Shown here piece after piece: positions 48,460-57,546 of a stretch of 64,000 bases of DNA (positions within the stretch are counted from its first letter, which is position 1; each line of letters begins with the position of its first letter). Location of the stretch: positions 1,798,001 to 1,862,000 of the forward strand of contig NZ_JAAQTL010000001.1 in NCBI RefSeq assembly GCF_011742875.1. The letters are read 5' to 3'. The position numbers and the translations under genes are program-made. The DNA comes from Luteibacter yeojuensis (GTDB lineage Bacteria > Pseudomonadota > Gammaproteobacteria > Xanthomonadales > Rhodanobacteraceae). The notes under the pieces are model-generated. The model was not told the origin of the DNA. It worked only from the letters and a program-made list of their open reading frames with translations, and did not search any database.

Positions 48460-51330
48460 ATGCACGTCAGTTCGGGGCATAGACGCCTCGTCGCGCGACG
48501 ACGCGCGGCGCTAGCGACCGCGCTCGTGGCCGCCCTGTCCGCCGCCGCCCACGCCCAGCAGACGGCGCCCACCGCCGAAATGCTCGCGCCGGTCAACGTG
48601 ACCGTCACCGGTTCGCGCATCCGCGGCACCGACGTGGAAACGGCGCAGCCGGTCTTCAGCATGGACCGTGCGGCCATCCGCGCCACCGGCCTGACCGACC
48701 TCGGCGACATCGTCGCCCGCATGCCCTCGGCCTCCACGCCGGAGGTGACGCCGCAGGACACCCTCTCCTCCAGCAACGACGCCGGCGGCAGGTACGCCAA
48801 CCTGCGCAACCTCGGCGCCGTGCGCACGCTGGTGCTGGTCAACGGCCGCCGCTGGACCACCAGTCTCGGCGGGCTGACCGACCTCTCGACCATCCCCGTC
48901 TCGATCGTCGAGCGGATCGAGGTGCTGAAGGACGGTGCCTCGTCCATCTACGGCTCCGACGCCATCGGTGGTGTGGTCAATATCGTCACCACCGATCGTT
49001 TCGAGGGCGCGTCCGCCGACGTTTTCTACGGCGTGAACGGCCACGGTGACGGCGCGCAGAAGAACGGCACGTTCACCTGGGGCCGGAGCACCGAGAGGGC
49101 GTCCATCATCCTCGGCGCCGGTTACGAGGACGGCGACGAGCTGCGCGACAGCAAGCGCTCGCTGACCCGCTCCGGATACGGACCGCGCCACCCCGACGCC
49201 GGCTTCGGCATGGGACCGTACGGCGGCGTGGTCGACCCGGTGACGGGGCAGAGCTACGTCGTGAACCATCCAGGTGGCGTCGTGGGTGACACGTCGGACA
49301 TCGCCAACTACCACCCGTACGACGTCGACAGCAACGCCGACAAATATTCGACCGCCCGCGACATGACGTTCCGCGCCGGCACCAAGCTGCGCAACCTGTT
49401 CGGCACCGGGCGCTACAACCTCAGCGACAACGTGGCGCTGCGCGGGATGGCGATTTACGACGTGCGCGACACGCGCAGCCAGAGCGCCGGCTACCCCTTG
49501 CAGAGCGGATCGGGCCGGGGCGACGGCCTGGGCATCGATCCGGACAACGCCTACAACCCCTTCCCCGGCTACGAGACCTCGTTCTTCCGGCGCACCGTCG
49601 AGATGCCGCGCATCGTATGGGCCAGGAGCAAGGCGATGCACGTGGACGCGGGCGCCGAGGGCACCTTCCCCTGGGCAGGCCACACCTGGAACTGGGACGT
49701 CACCTACGCCTATTCCGAAACACGCGCCAGCCGCACCACCACCGGCAACATCGACCTCCTCAACGCGCGCAAGGCCCTCGGTCCGACCGCGGTCGTCGAC
49801 GGCCAGACGGTGTGCGCGAACGCGGCCGACCGCGCCGCGGGTTGCGTGCCGTGGAACATCCTCGCAGGCCCCGGCGGTACGCCCGCCGCCGTATGGGACT
49901 ACGTCGGATCCACGACCACGGCGCGCCAGACCACGCGCACGAACGATGTCATCGCGAACCTGACGGGCGGCCTGTTCGACCTTCCCGCCGGTACCCTCCG
50001 GGCCGCCGGCGGTTTCGAGCATCGCCGCGAACACGGCCGCTACGTGCCGGATCCCGCCGACTCCGCGGGCCTCACCACGCAGCTTGCGACCGACCCGACC
50101 GACGGCGGCTACATCGCCAACGAGGCGTATCTCGAATTCGACGTGCCCTTGCTCGCGGAACGGCCGCTGGCGAGGGAACTGGCCGTGAACGCGTCGTCGC
50201 GCTACTCCCACTACACGGCTTTCGGCGGGCGGACCAACAACAAGTACAGCCTGCGCTGGAAGCCCTTCGACGACCTCTTGCTGCGCGCCACGTACGCCGA
50301 GGGCTTTCGTGCACCGACGGTGGCCGACCTTTACGCCGGCTCCGCGGAAAGCTTCGAGAGCTTCCTCGATCCCTGCGACAGCGCCTTCGGCGCGGCGGCG
50401 AGCGACGGCGCCGTGCGCGCGCGCTGCGCGGCGGCAGGCGTGCCGGCGAATTACCGGCAGATCGACCAGTCCGGCGCGCAGATCGGTTCGGCCACCGGGG
50501 GACAGAATCCCGTCGCCTTCCGTACGGGGGCCAATCCGGCGCTGAAACCCGAGTCGTCCATCACGCGTACGGCGGGGCTCGTCTACAGCCCGTATTTCAT
50601 CGACGGTCTCGACCTCACCCTCGACTATTACAAGGTCGATATCAGCGGCGTCATCACGCCGATCGTCGCCGGCGACATCCTCAACTTCTGCTACGTGCGC
50701 AACGACCCGACCTGGTGCGGCCGCTTTGTCCGCGGCGCCGATGGCCATATCGCCGCGCTGGACGAAAGCCTCGCCAATCTCGGCTCGCTGCGCACCGAGG
50801 GCTACGACCTCGGCCTGCACTATCGTTTCCCCGAAACGCGCTACGGCGAATTCACCGTACTTTCGGACAGCACCTATCTCAAGGACTACACGCAGGTCAG
50901 CGCACCGGGCGCCGCACCGCGTCACCTCGCCGGTTACATGAACGGTGTGCAGGGGCTGTACCGCGTCCGTTCGAACCTCTCGCTCGACTGGTCGTGGCGC
51001 CGGTTCGGCGCGACGTGGACCACACGCTACTTTTCGGGACTGAAGGATTCCTGCTGGTCCCCCGACGTCGAATGCAACCGCCCCACCGAGCTGAACGCGC
51101 TCACCGGCGTCACCGGCGTGAGCCGCAAAGGCGGTGTCGCGTTCCACGACCTGCAGGTGCGCTGGCAGGCGCCGTGGAACGGCAGCGTCCGTTTCGGCGT
51201 CAACAACGTGTTCGGCCGCAAGGGCCCGCTGTATTACAACGTGTCCAGCGCCGGCGGCGGCAGCCCGCCGTACAACCCGGCGTTCGATGTCGATCGCTAT
51301 TACTACATCGGCTACCAGCAGCGCTTCTGA
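48460..51330 (+). CDS. TonB-dependent outer-membrane receptor
   Basis: 956 residues from the ATG at 48460 (GGGAGGC about 9 bp upstream; a TTG at 48442 is less likely). Signal peptide ends AHAQQ. The plug domain contains VTVTGSRIRGTD, RNLGAVRTLVLVNGRRW and the IERIEVLKDGASSIYGSDAI stretch; the 22-strand barrel ends YYIGYQQRF with the terminal aromatic residue required by the BAM machinery. Takes up a large substrate across the outer membrane with TonB energy. The ligand is unknown; the neighbouring S9 peptidase hints at peptides. No Fur box was recognised. Confidence 0.94.
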   Translation: MHVSSGHRRLVARRRAALATALVAALSAAAHAQQTAPTAEMLAPVNVTVTGSRIRGTDVETAQPVFSMDRAAIRATGLTDLGDIVARMPSASTPEVTPQDTLSSSNDAGGRYANLRNLGAVRTLVLVNGRRWTTSLGGLTDLSTIPVSIVERIEVLKDGASSIYGSDAIGGVVNIVTTDRFEGASADVFYGVNGHGDGAQKNGTFTWGRSTERASIILGAGYEDGDELRDSKRSLTRSGYGPRHPDAGFGMGPYGGVVDPVTGQSYVVNHPGGVVGDTSDIANYHPYDVDSNADKYSTARDMTFRAGTKLRNLFGTGRYNLSDNVALRGMAIYDVRDTRSQSAGYPLQSGSGRGDGLGIDPDNAYNPFPGYETSFFRRTVEMPRIVWARSKAMHVDAGAEGTFPWAGHTWNWDVTYAYSETRASRTTTGNIDLLNARKALGPTAVVDGQTVCANAADRAAGCVPWNILAGPGGTPAAVWDYVGSTTTARQTTRTNDVIANLTGGLFDLPAGTLRAAGGFEHRREHGRYVPDPADSAGLTTQLATDPTDGGYIANEAYLEFDVPLLAERPLARELAVNASSRYSHYTAFGGRTNNKYSLRWKPFDDLLLRATYAEGFRAPTVADLYAGSAESFESFLDPCDSAFGAAASDGAVRARCAAAGVPANYRQIDQSGAQIGSATGGQNPVAFRTGANPALKPESSITRTAGLVYSPYFIDGLDLTLDYYKVDISGVITPIVAGDILNFCYVRNDPTWCGRFVRGADGHIAALDESLANLGSLRTEGYDLGLHYRFPETRYGEFTVLSDSTYLKDYTQVSAPGAAPRHLAGYMNGVQGLYRVRSNLSLDWSWRRFGATWTTRYFSGLKDSCWSPDVECNRPTELNALTGVTGVSRKGGVAFHDLQVRWQAPWNGSVRFGVNNVFGRKGPLYYNVSSAGGGSPPYNPAFDVDRYYYIGYQQRF

Positions 51331-51566
51331 CACCTCCCGCGGAAGCCGCCATGGCGGCGACACGCCGGCGACCCCTCCATGGCTCGCAATGAGAAATTTC
51401 GCAAAGTCTATGATTTTGCTGGAATTTCTTGCGTCGTCGTAAACATCGCGTTATGGTCGGATCACGTCGTATTCACGTGTAGGGTCTTTACGACGCGGGT
51501 GTCCCCACACCCTGGCCCGGTACCTCCATAACGAGCGCCCAAGGCGCCTCCAAGCAAGTTGTTCAG

Positions 51567-51584
51567 CCCTGTTGTGAAACAGGG
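51567..51584 (+). promoter_or_regulatory. Hairpin next to the ribosome site of the second TonB receptor
   Basis: A perfect 7-bp stem CCCTGTT/AACAGGG with loop GTGA ends 3-4 bases before the AGGGAG ribosome site. It could stabilise the leader or control translation. The rest of the 273-bp intergenic region shows no clear promoter. Confidence 0.5.
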
Positions 51585-51603
51585 TCAGGGAGATTTTTAC
51601 CTC

Positions 51604-54594
51604 ATGACAAGCATGTTCAAGCGCACCGCGCTTGCTTCCACCCTGGCCGCCGTCCTCTTCGCCGGCACCACCCAGGCGCAGAGCACCGTTGGCGAGATCC
51701 ATGGCAGTGCCGCCGCGGCGCAGACGGTCCAGATCCACAATATCGATACCGGTGCGACGCGCACGGTGACGGTCGGCGAGGACGGCCGCTACCGCGCCGC
51801 ATCGCTGCCGATCGGCAGCTACCGCGTGAACGTCCAGAAGGACGGGCGGACCGTGTCCACCCGCGAGATCAACGTCGTGGCCGGGCAGTCATCGCAGGTG
51901 AACTTCGCCGCGGATGCCTCCGACGCCTACGCGCTGGACACCGTCAGCGTCTCGGCGAACGCCCTGGCCGTCATCGACATCGCCTCGGTCGAATCGCGTA
52001 CCAGCTTCACCGCCGACCAGCTCAACAAGCTGCCCGTGCCGCGCAACGTCGTCGACGTCGCCGCGCTGACACCGGGCACCGTCAAGGGCGATGGCGCGTT
52101 CGGCAACCTGCCGTCGTTCGGCGGCGCCTCGGTCGCCGAGAACAGCTACTACGTCAACGGCTTCAACGTCACCAACCTGTACAACAACCTCTCGTTCTCG
52201 GAAGTGCCCTTCCAGGCCATCCAGCAGCTCGACGTGCAGACCGGCGGCTACGGCGCGCAGTACGGCTTCTCCACCGGCGGCGTGACATCGGTCATCACCA
52301 AGCGCGGCACCAACGAATGGAAGGGTGGCGCGAGCTGGGTCTATACCCCGGCATGGGGCCGCGAGCAGTCGCCGACCACCTACACGAAGGACGGCAACCT
52401 CTATCGCACGTACCGGCAGAACAACGAGAACCAGAACGTCTACTCGGCGTGGCTCGGCGGCGCGCTGGTCAAGGACAAGCTGTTCTTCTACGGCATCTTC
52501 CAGGCCGACCGGAAGACGGAAACCCGCTACCCCGTCGCCACCTCGACGGCGGCCGCACAGCGCAACACGCAGAGCAATCCGTTCTACCTCGTCAAGATGG
52601 ACTGGAACCTCGACGACTCGAACATCCTCGAGTGGACGTCGATGAACAACACCCAGCACACGACGAACCGGTATTTCGGTTCCTCCATCGACGCCAACGG
52701 CAAGCCTTCCACCGACGATTACCTGGGTCGTCGCCACGTCAAGACCGGCGGCGCCACCAACATCTTCAAGTACACCGGTTACCTGACCGACGACCTGACA
52801 CTGTCCGCCCAATGGGGCAAGATGAAGAGCAAGAACTCTTCGGAATACGTCAACGCGGACGGAACGGTCGGACGGTACGACGGCAACATCGACAGCGCGA
52901 TCGCCGGTTGCCCTTACATCATCGACCGCCGGGCCAGCACGCTGAACGGCACGACCAGCCCCATCCGCTCCTGCTACCTCGACAGCAGGATGAACCGCTT
53001 CGACGGCGAGGACCAGCGCACGGCCTACCGCGTCGACCTCGACTGGAAGATCGGCGACCATAGCCTCGCGGGCGGGTATTCGCGCGAGAAGTGGACGTCC
53101 GAGGCCGGTACCGCCTATGCCGGCGGCGTGCTGTACAGCTACAACACGAACAAGCGAGGCGAGGATTACGTCCAGGTCGTCAATTTCCGGAACGGCGGCT
53201 CCGTCATGGTGGACCAGAAATCCTGGTACCTGCAGGACAACTGGCAGGTCACGGACAACGTCCTCGCGTACATCGGCGTCCGCAACGACTCGTTCAACAA
53301 CAAGAATGGCGACGGCCGCAACTTCGTCCGCCAGGGCAATATCTGGCAGCCCCGCCTGGGCTTCTCCTGGGACGTGTTCGGCGATTCCGCCACGAAGGTC
53401 TACGGTACCGCCGGCCGCTATTCGCTGCCGATCGCGGCCAATGTCGCGCTGCGTGCCGCCACAGCTTCGTATTACACGCAGCAGGAGTTCGCGTACTCTG
53501 CCATCGATCCCGTCACCGGCGCACCCACCTTGGGCGACCCGCTCGGCGAGCGCGAAATCGTCAATGGCGAGAGTGGCGTTACCCCCAATCCACGTTCGGT
53601 CGCCGCCAGGAATCTGAAGCCCTACTCCCAGGATGAATACATCCTGGGCTTCCAGCACCGCATCGGCAGCGACAACGCCTTCCTCGACGGCTGGGTGGTC
53701 GGTGCCAAGGCGACGTACCGGCGCCTGAACAACGCCATCGAGGATACCTGCGACTGGCGTCCGTTCTACGATTACGGCAAGTCGATCGGGCTGGACATGG
53801 ACACCCACGGCGGCAGCCGGTTCACGCCGCCGCAGGGTACGCCAGGCTGCTTCATCTACAACCCCGGCAGCAAGGTCACCCTCGACGTCGACCTCGACGG
53901 CAGCGGTACGCTGCGCAAGGTCACCCTCCCCGGCACCGCGTTCGGTCAGAAGGCCAAGCGCAGCTATCAGGCGCTGACCCTTTCGGCGGAGAAGGCCAGC
54001 GAGAAGCTGTACGTCAATGCCTCGTACACCTGGTCGAAGAACCGCGGCAACATGGAAGGCCTGGTCAAGTCCGACAACGGCCAGGACGACACGGGCACCA
54101 CCAGCGCCTTCGACTACCCGGAACTGATGATCGGCGCCAACGGCTACTTGCCGAACGACCGCCGCCACAGCTTCAAGGTCTACGGCGGTTATGCGCTTAC
54201 GCCGGAGTGGTCGGTGGGAGTGAACGGCCTGCTCGAGTCCGGCCGCCCGACCAACTGCTTCGGTGGCGGCAACGGCACCGTCGCCGGCATCCCGAGCTAC
54301 AACTCCGCGTTCTTCTACTGCGAAGGAAAGATCACTTCGCGCGGTCGCGGCAAGCGCCTGCCGTGGACCTGGACGCTCAGCCCGAACATCGTCTACACCC
54401 CCGCCTATGCCAGGGGCCTGACGATGCAGCTCGACGTCATCAACGCGTTCAACAACAGCAAGCCGATCGCCATCAACGAGATCGCGGAGAGAGGTAGCGA
54501 CCAGACGTACTACAACACGACGTACCGCGTGCCGACGTACTTCCAGACGCCACGCCACGTGCGCCTGATGGTGCAGTACGACTTCAGCCTGTAA
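51604..54594 (+). CDS. TonB-dependent receptor with carboxypeptidase-regulatory-like N-terminal domain (Oar type)
   Basis: 996 residues from the ATG at 51604; an ATG at 51613 is an alternative. Signal peptide ends TTQAQS. Residues about 28-105 are a CarboxypepD_reg-like beta-sandwich (SVGEI-type start, SLPIGSYRVNVQKDG), followed by the plug (ADQLNKLPVPRNVVDVAAL, YYVNGFNVTNLYNN, QTGGYGAQYGFSTGG) and a large barrel ending RLMVQYDFSL. This Oar-like architecture is common in Xanthomonadales. Substrate unknown. It follows another TonB receptor but has its own leader. Confidence 0.93.
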   Translation: MTSMFKRTALASTLAAVLFAGTTQAQSTVGEIHGSAAAAQTVQIHNIDTGATRTVTVGEDGRYRAASLPIGSYRVNVQKDGRTVSTREINVVAGQSSQVNFAADASDAYALDTVSVSANALAVIDIASVESRTSFTADQLNKLPVPRNVVDVAALTPGTVKGDGAFGNLPSFGGASVAENSYYVNGFNVTNLYNNLSFSEVPFQAIQQLDVQTGGYGAQYGFSTGGVTSVITKRGTNEWKGGASWVYTPAWGREQSPTTYTKDGNLYRTYRQNNENQNVYSAWLGGALVKDKLFFYGIFQADRKTETRYPVATSTAAAQRNTQSNPFYLVKMDWNLDDSNILEWTSMNNTQHTTNRYFGSSIDANGKPSTDDYLGRRHVKTGGATNIFKYTGYLTDDLTLSAQWGKMKSKNSSEYVNADGTVGRYDGNIDSAIAGCPYIIDRRASTLNGTTSPIRSCYLDSRMNRFDGEDQRTAYRVDLDWKIGDHSLAGGYSREKWTSEAGTAYAGGVLYSYNTNKRGEDYVQVVNFRNGGSVMVDQKSWYLQDNWQVTDNVLAYIGVRNDSFNNKNGDGRNFVRQGNIWQPRLGFSWDVFGDSATKVYGTAGRYSLPIAANVALRAATASYYTQQEFAYSAIDPVTGAPTLGDPLGEREIVNGESGVTPNPRSVAARNLKPYSQDEYILGFQHRIGSDNAFLDGWVVGAKATYRRLNNAIEDTCDWRPFYDYGKSIGLDMDTHGGSRFTPPQGTPGCFIYNPGSKVTLDVDLDGSGTLRKVTLPGTAFGQKAKRSYQALTLSAEKASEKLYVNASYTWSKNRGNMEGLVKSDNGQDDTGTTSAFDYPELMIGANGYLPNDRRHSFKVYGGYALTPEWSVGVNGLLESGRPTNCFGGGNGTVAGIPSYNSAFFYCEGKITSRGRGKRLPWTWTLSPNIVYTPAYARGLTMQLDVINAFNNSKPIAINEIAERGSDQTYYNTTYRVPTYFQTPRHVRLMVQYDFSL

Positions 54595-54600
54595 GAACCC

Positions 54601-54644
54601 TCCCCTCCCGTCGTTCCTGCGGAGGCAGGGACGGCGAGAGGGGA
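54601..54644 (+). terminator. Hairpin after the second TonB receptor
   Basis: An outer stem TCCCCTC/GAGGGGA and inner stem GTTCCTGC/GCAGGGAC with loop GGAG start 7 bp after the stop. The inner part is a degenerate member of the second repeat family, so it may be a repeat reused as a terminator; no T-run follows. Confidence 0.5.
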
Positions 54645-54670
54645 ACCTGCCGCCTTATTCGTAAAACGGG

Positions 54671-55171
54671 TCAGAGAACCAGCGGGCGATCCGGCAGTTC
54701 GTTCCTGCGCGGGTCGCCATTCCCCGGGAAGTGCCGTGCCAGCAGGGCGCCGGCTTCCGCCACGCCCGTCTGCACCGCCTCGCGGTAACGCCCCCCTGCG
54801 AACTCGTCACGCATGTGCGAGGTGATCGCTTCCCACTCAGCCGGTGCGACCACCTTCGCGATACCGCGATCGGCCACGATTTCGATGCGGTGCTCGGAGA
54901 GCAGCACGTAGAGCAGCACGCCGCAGTTCTCGTCGGTATCCCATACGCGCAGGTGCGAGAACAGCATGGCCGCGCGGTCGCGGGCGGTGACGTTCGCCGC
55001 CACCGCCGGGAACGGCAGGCGCGACTCGATCGCCACGCGCAGCTCGCCGCGATGCGTGCCCTCGCCCTCCGCCACCGTCTTCGCGATGGTGTCGAGCGTG
55101 GCGGACGGGAAGTGCTTGCCCATCTGGAACCAGCCGGCAAACAGATTGGTTGCGATACGTCCGATATCCAT
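54671..55171 (-). CDS. TPM-domain protein without signal peptide
   Basis: 166 residues. Helical start MDIGRIATNLFAGWFQMGKH, then a TPM fold (AIESRLPFPAVAANVTARDR, HRIEIVADRGIAKVV). It is the third gene of the LemA-TPM-TPM series. The ATG at 55171 shares its A with the previous stop (TGATG); a GTG three bases upstream is an alternative. Unlike its neighbour it lacks a signal peptide and Gly-rich tail, so it probably acts in the cytoplasm or at the inner face of the membrane. Function unknown. Confidence 0.88.
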   Translation of the reverse strand: MDIGRIATNLFAGWFQMGKHFPSATLDTIAKTVAEGEGTHRGELRVAIESRLPFPAVAANVTARDRAAMLFSHLRVWDTDENCGVLLYVLLSEHRIEIVADRGIAKVVAPAEWEAITSHMRDEFAGGRYREAVQTGVAEAGALLARHFPGNGDPRRNELPDRPLVL

Positions 55172-56064
55172 CACCAGTTCCCCGATGCGCCGCCGCCGCC
55201 GAAGCTGCCGCCGCCGCCGCTGAAGCCACCACCGCCACCGCCGCCGAAGCCGCCGCCGCCAAAACCGCCACCGCCGCCCCAGCCGCCGAAGCCGCCCCAG
55301 CCACCGCCCCCGATGGAGCGGCCGGCGCCAAGCGGGATGGCCATGAACAAGGCGCCGGCGACGAGACCGAGCACGCCGCCAAGCAGCGAATGCAGGAACA
55401 GCCAGCCGAGGCCACCCGCCATCGCGCCGCCCAAGGGCATGCGCACGCCAAGCGGCGCGCGGCCGAGGATGCCCCGCAGGAAGATCGCGCCGAAGATCAG
55501 CGGGACCAGCAGGTGCCCGCCTCCGCCACGACGCCGCTCATGGCTCTCGTCCGGTGCCACCGGCGCGGGCAGCGCCTCGCCCTGCACGATCTGGGTAATC
55601 GCGTTGAGCGCTTCGGCGATGCCGCCGTAGTAGTCGTTGGCGCGCAACTTCGGGGCCATGTATTCGCGGATGATCCTCGAGGCGATGGCATCAGGCAGCG
55701 CGCCCTCGAGACCGTAACCGACCTCGATGCGCACGCGGCGGTCATTCTTGGCGAGCAGGAGCAGGACGCCGTCGTCGGGTCCTTCCCTGCCCACCTTGTT
55801 GGTTTCCGCCACCTTGAGCGAATAGCTTTCGAGGTCTTCCGGCTGGGTCGTCGGGACCATCAGCACGACAACCTGCGCGCCCTTGGTCTTTTCCAGGTCG
55901 ACCAGCCGCGCATCGAGCTGGGCCACCTGCTCGGCGCTGAGCGTACCGGTGAGATCGGTGACGTGACGGGCGAGCTTCGGCACCGCCACGTCGGCCCGCG
56001 CCGCCAGCGGCGGCACGAACAAGGCGATGGCGAGCAGCAACGCTGTCGCGAAACCGCGCATCAC
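55171..56064 (-). CDS. TPM-domain exported membrane protein with Gly-rich tail (YgcG type)
   Basis: 297 residues. Signal peptide ending AARADV (about residue 24), TPM domain to about 170 (PKLARHVTDLTGTLSAEQ, VGYGLEGALPDAIASRII), two hydrophobic segments around 185-255, then a tail of Gly with Phe, Trp and Ser. It belongs to the YgcG family, regularly encoded with LemA and thought to work in envelope homeostasis. The start overlaps the lemA stop (ATGA). Confidence 0.92.
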   Translation of the reverse strand: MMRGFATALLLAIALFVPPLAARADVAVPKLARHVTDLTGTLSAEQVAQLDARLVDLEKTKGAQVVVLMVPTTQPEDLESYSLKVAETNKVGREGPDDGVLLLLAKNDRRVRIEVGYGLEGALPDAIASRIIREYMAPKLRANDYYGGIAEALNAITQIVQGEALPAPVAPDESHERRRGGGGHLLVPLIFGAIFLRGILGRAPLGVRMPLGGAMAGGLGWLFLHSLLGGVLGLVAGALFMAIPLGAGRSIGGGGWGGFGGWGGGGGFGGGGFGGGGGGGFSGGGGSFGGGGASGNW

Positions 56065-56684
56065 CGGCCGGCCGTGGAAGCCGGAGCCGGGGTGGAACCG
56101 AAATCGACCGTGGGTGCGCTGGAAATGGCCTTTTCGTTCTCGACGCTGAAGTTCGCCTTCACCTTGTAGCCCATGACCTTGGCCGTCAGGTTGTTCGGGA
56201 ACGAGCGGATCAGCGTGTTGTAGCTCTGCACCGCGGCCACGTACCGGTTACGGGCGACGGTGATGCGGTTTTCGGTGCCCTCGAGCTGGGCCTGCAGGTC
56301 GCGGAACGAGCCATCGGCCTTCAGCTGCGGGTAGTTCTCGCTGACCACCAACAGGCGGGACAGCGCGCTGGTCAGCTGGCCCTGCGCGGCCTGGAACTTC
56401 GCGAGCGCTTCCGGATCGTTGAGCAGTTCCGGCGTGATCTGGGTCTGGCCGACCTTGGCACGGGCGTTGGTCACCTCGGTAAGCACGCGTTCCTCGTGCT
56501 GGGCGTAGCCTTTCACGGTGTTGACGAGGTTCGGCACCAGATCGGCGCGGCGCTGGTATTGGTTCAGCACTTCGGACCAGGCGGCCTTCACCGCCTCGTC
56601 CTCGCGCTGTATGGCGTTATAGCCGCAGCCGGAGAGGAAAGCGGCGAGCAGGACGAGGGCAAAGGCGCGGACGAGTGTCTTCAT
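56061..56684 (-). CDS. lemA: LemA-family lipoprotein
   Basis: 207 residues from the ATG at 56684. N-terminus ends in the lipobox LSGCGYN. The LemA core is clear: EDEAVKAAWSEVLNQYQRR, then ADLVPNLVNTVKGYA, and near the end IRSFPNNLTAKVMGYK. Membrane-anchored helical protein with unknown precise role, first gene of an overlapping three-gene unit with two TPM-domain genes, a conserved pairing. Confidence 0.95.
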   Translation of the reverse strand: MKTLVRAFALVLLAAFLSGCGYNAIQREDEAVKAAWSEVLNQYQRRADLVPNLVNTVKGYAQHEERVLTEVTNARAKVGQTQITPELLNDPEALAKFQAAQGQLTSALSRLLVVSENYPQLKADGSFRDLQAQLEGTENRITVARNRYVAAVQSYNTLIRSFPNNLTAKVMGYKVKANFSVENEKAISSAPTVDFGSTPAPASTAGR

Positions 56685-56779
56685 GGCAGCGGGTTTCCTT
56701 GGTAGGTGCCGCAACAAATTACCCTAAAGCCATCCCCCGGGTGTAGGAAATCCCGATCGCGGCGAAAAGCCAAACGCAA

Positions 56780-56865
56780 TTGCAGGAGCCGCTATAGCGG
56801 CGAGGGAAGCTCGACTCACGGTTTCATCGCTCCGTCGGCTTCTCGCCGCTATAGCGGCTCCTACA
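56780..56865. repeat. REP/BIME-like inverted repeat, copy 9
   Basis: The left arm starts TGCAGGAGC, the right is standard. A further REP-like remnant (GTAGGAAATCCCGATCGCGG) lies just upstream at 56742. Confidence 0.88.
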
Positions 56866-56876
56866 GGCCGCTGCGC

Positions 56877-57248
56877 CTAGAGGAAACGAGGCACCAGGAT
56901 CAGCGCCCAGCTGACCAGCACCATCATCATCAGCAGGAACACGGCCGCCGAGCCCATGTCCTTGGCCCGGCCCGCCAGCTCGTGGAATTCCGGGCTTACC
57001 TTGTCCACCACGGCCTCGATGGCCGAGTTCAGCAGTTCGGCCGAAAGAACCAGGATCGGGAACGTGATGAGGACGATCTTCTCCACCGCCCCATGCCCCA
57101 GCCAGAGCCCCAGCGGGACGACCGCCACGGCAAGGAAGACCTCGAGCCGGAACGAGGCTTCGTGCCGGAAACAGGCCTTCAGTCCCTTCATGGACCACAG
57201 GAAGGCCGCATAGATCTGCCGCGGCCCCCGCCGCTCGGTCGATGCCAT
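56877..57248 (-). CDS. dgkA: Diacylglycerol kinase (prokaryotic)
   Basis: 123 residues, three membrane helices, as in E. coli DgkA (122). Phosphorylates diacylglycerol to phosphatidate, recycling lipid from membrane-derived glycan synthesis. The signature ELLNSAIEAVVD with the catalytic Glu is at about residue 70, and GRAKDMGSAAV follows. Start ATG at 57248. It is divergent from the POT transporter; the 298-bp gap between them shows no recognisable element. Confidence 0.96.
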   Translation of the reverse strand: MASTERRGPRQIYAAFLWSMKGLKACFRHEASFRLEVFLAVAVVPLGLWLGHGAVEKIVLITFPILVLSAELLNSAIEAVVDKVSPEFHELAGRAKDMGSAAVFLLMMMVLVSWALILVPRFL

Positions 57249-57546
57249 GTTCGCTCAGGCCGCCCGCATCGGGGCCGGGCCGGCGAGCCGGCAGGTGGTG
57301 GTCGGGTTGCACTGCGGCATCGAGGCGGTATCGGGACAAGTGGAAGGACCCCGTATCATGCCACAGCCCGCCTTGCCTCTGGCTTAGGGGCTGCCGCCGT
57401 GGCGAATCGCCGCGCCCTCTGGCGCCGCAACACAACCGGGCGGACCATTTGTATTACGCTTGAACGGTTGTGACTCCGTTCAGGGTCACGGCAACGGGAG
57501 CAGGGCCACCGGTCCTCTCGCTGTTTCCAACGCGACCGGAAAATAC

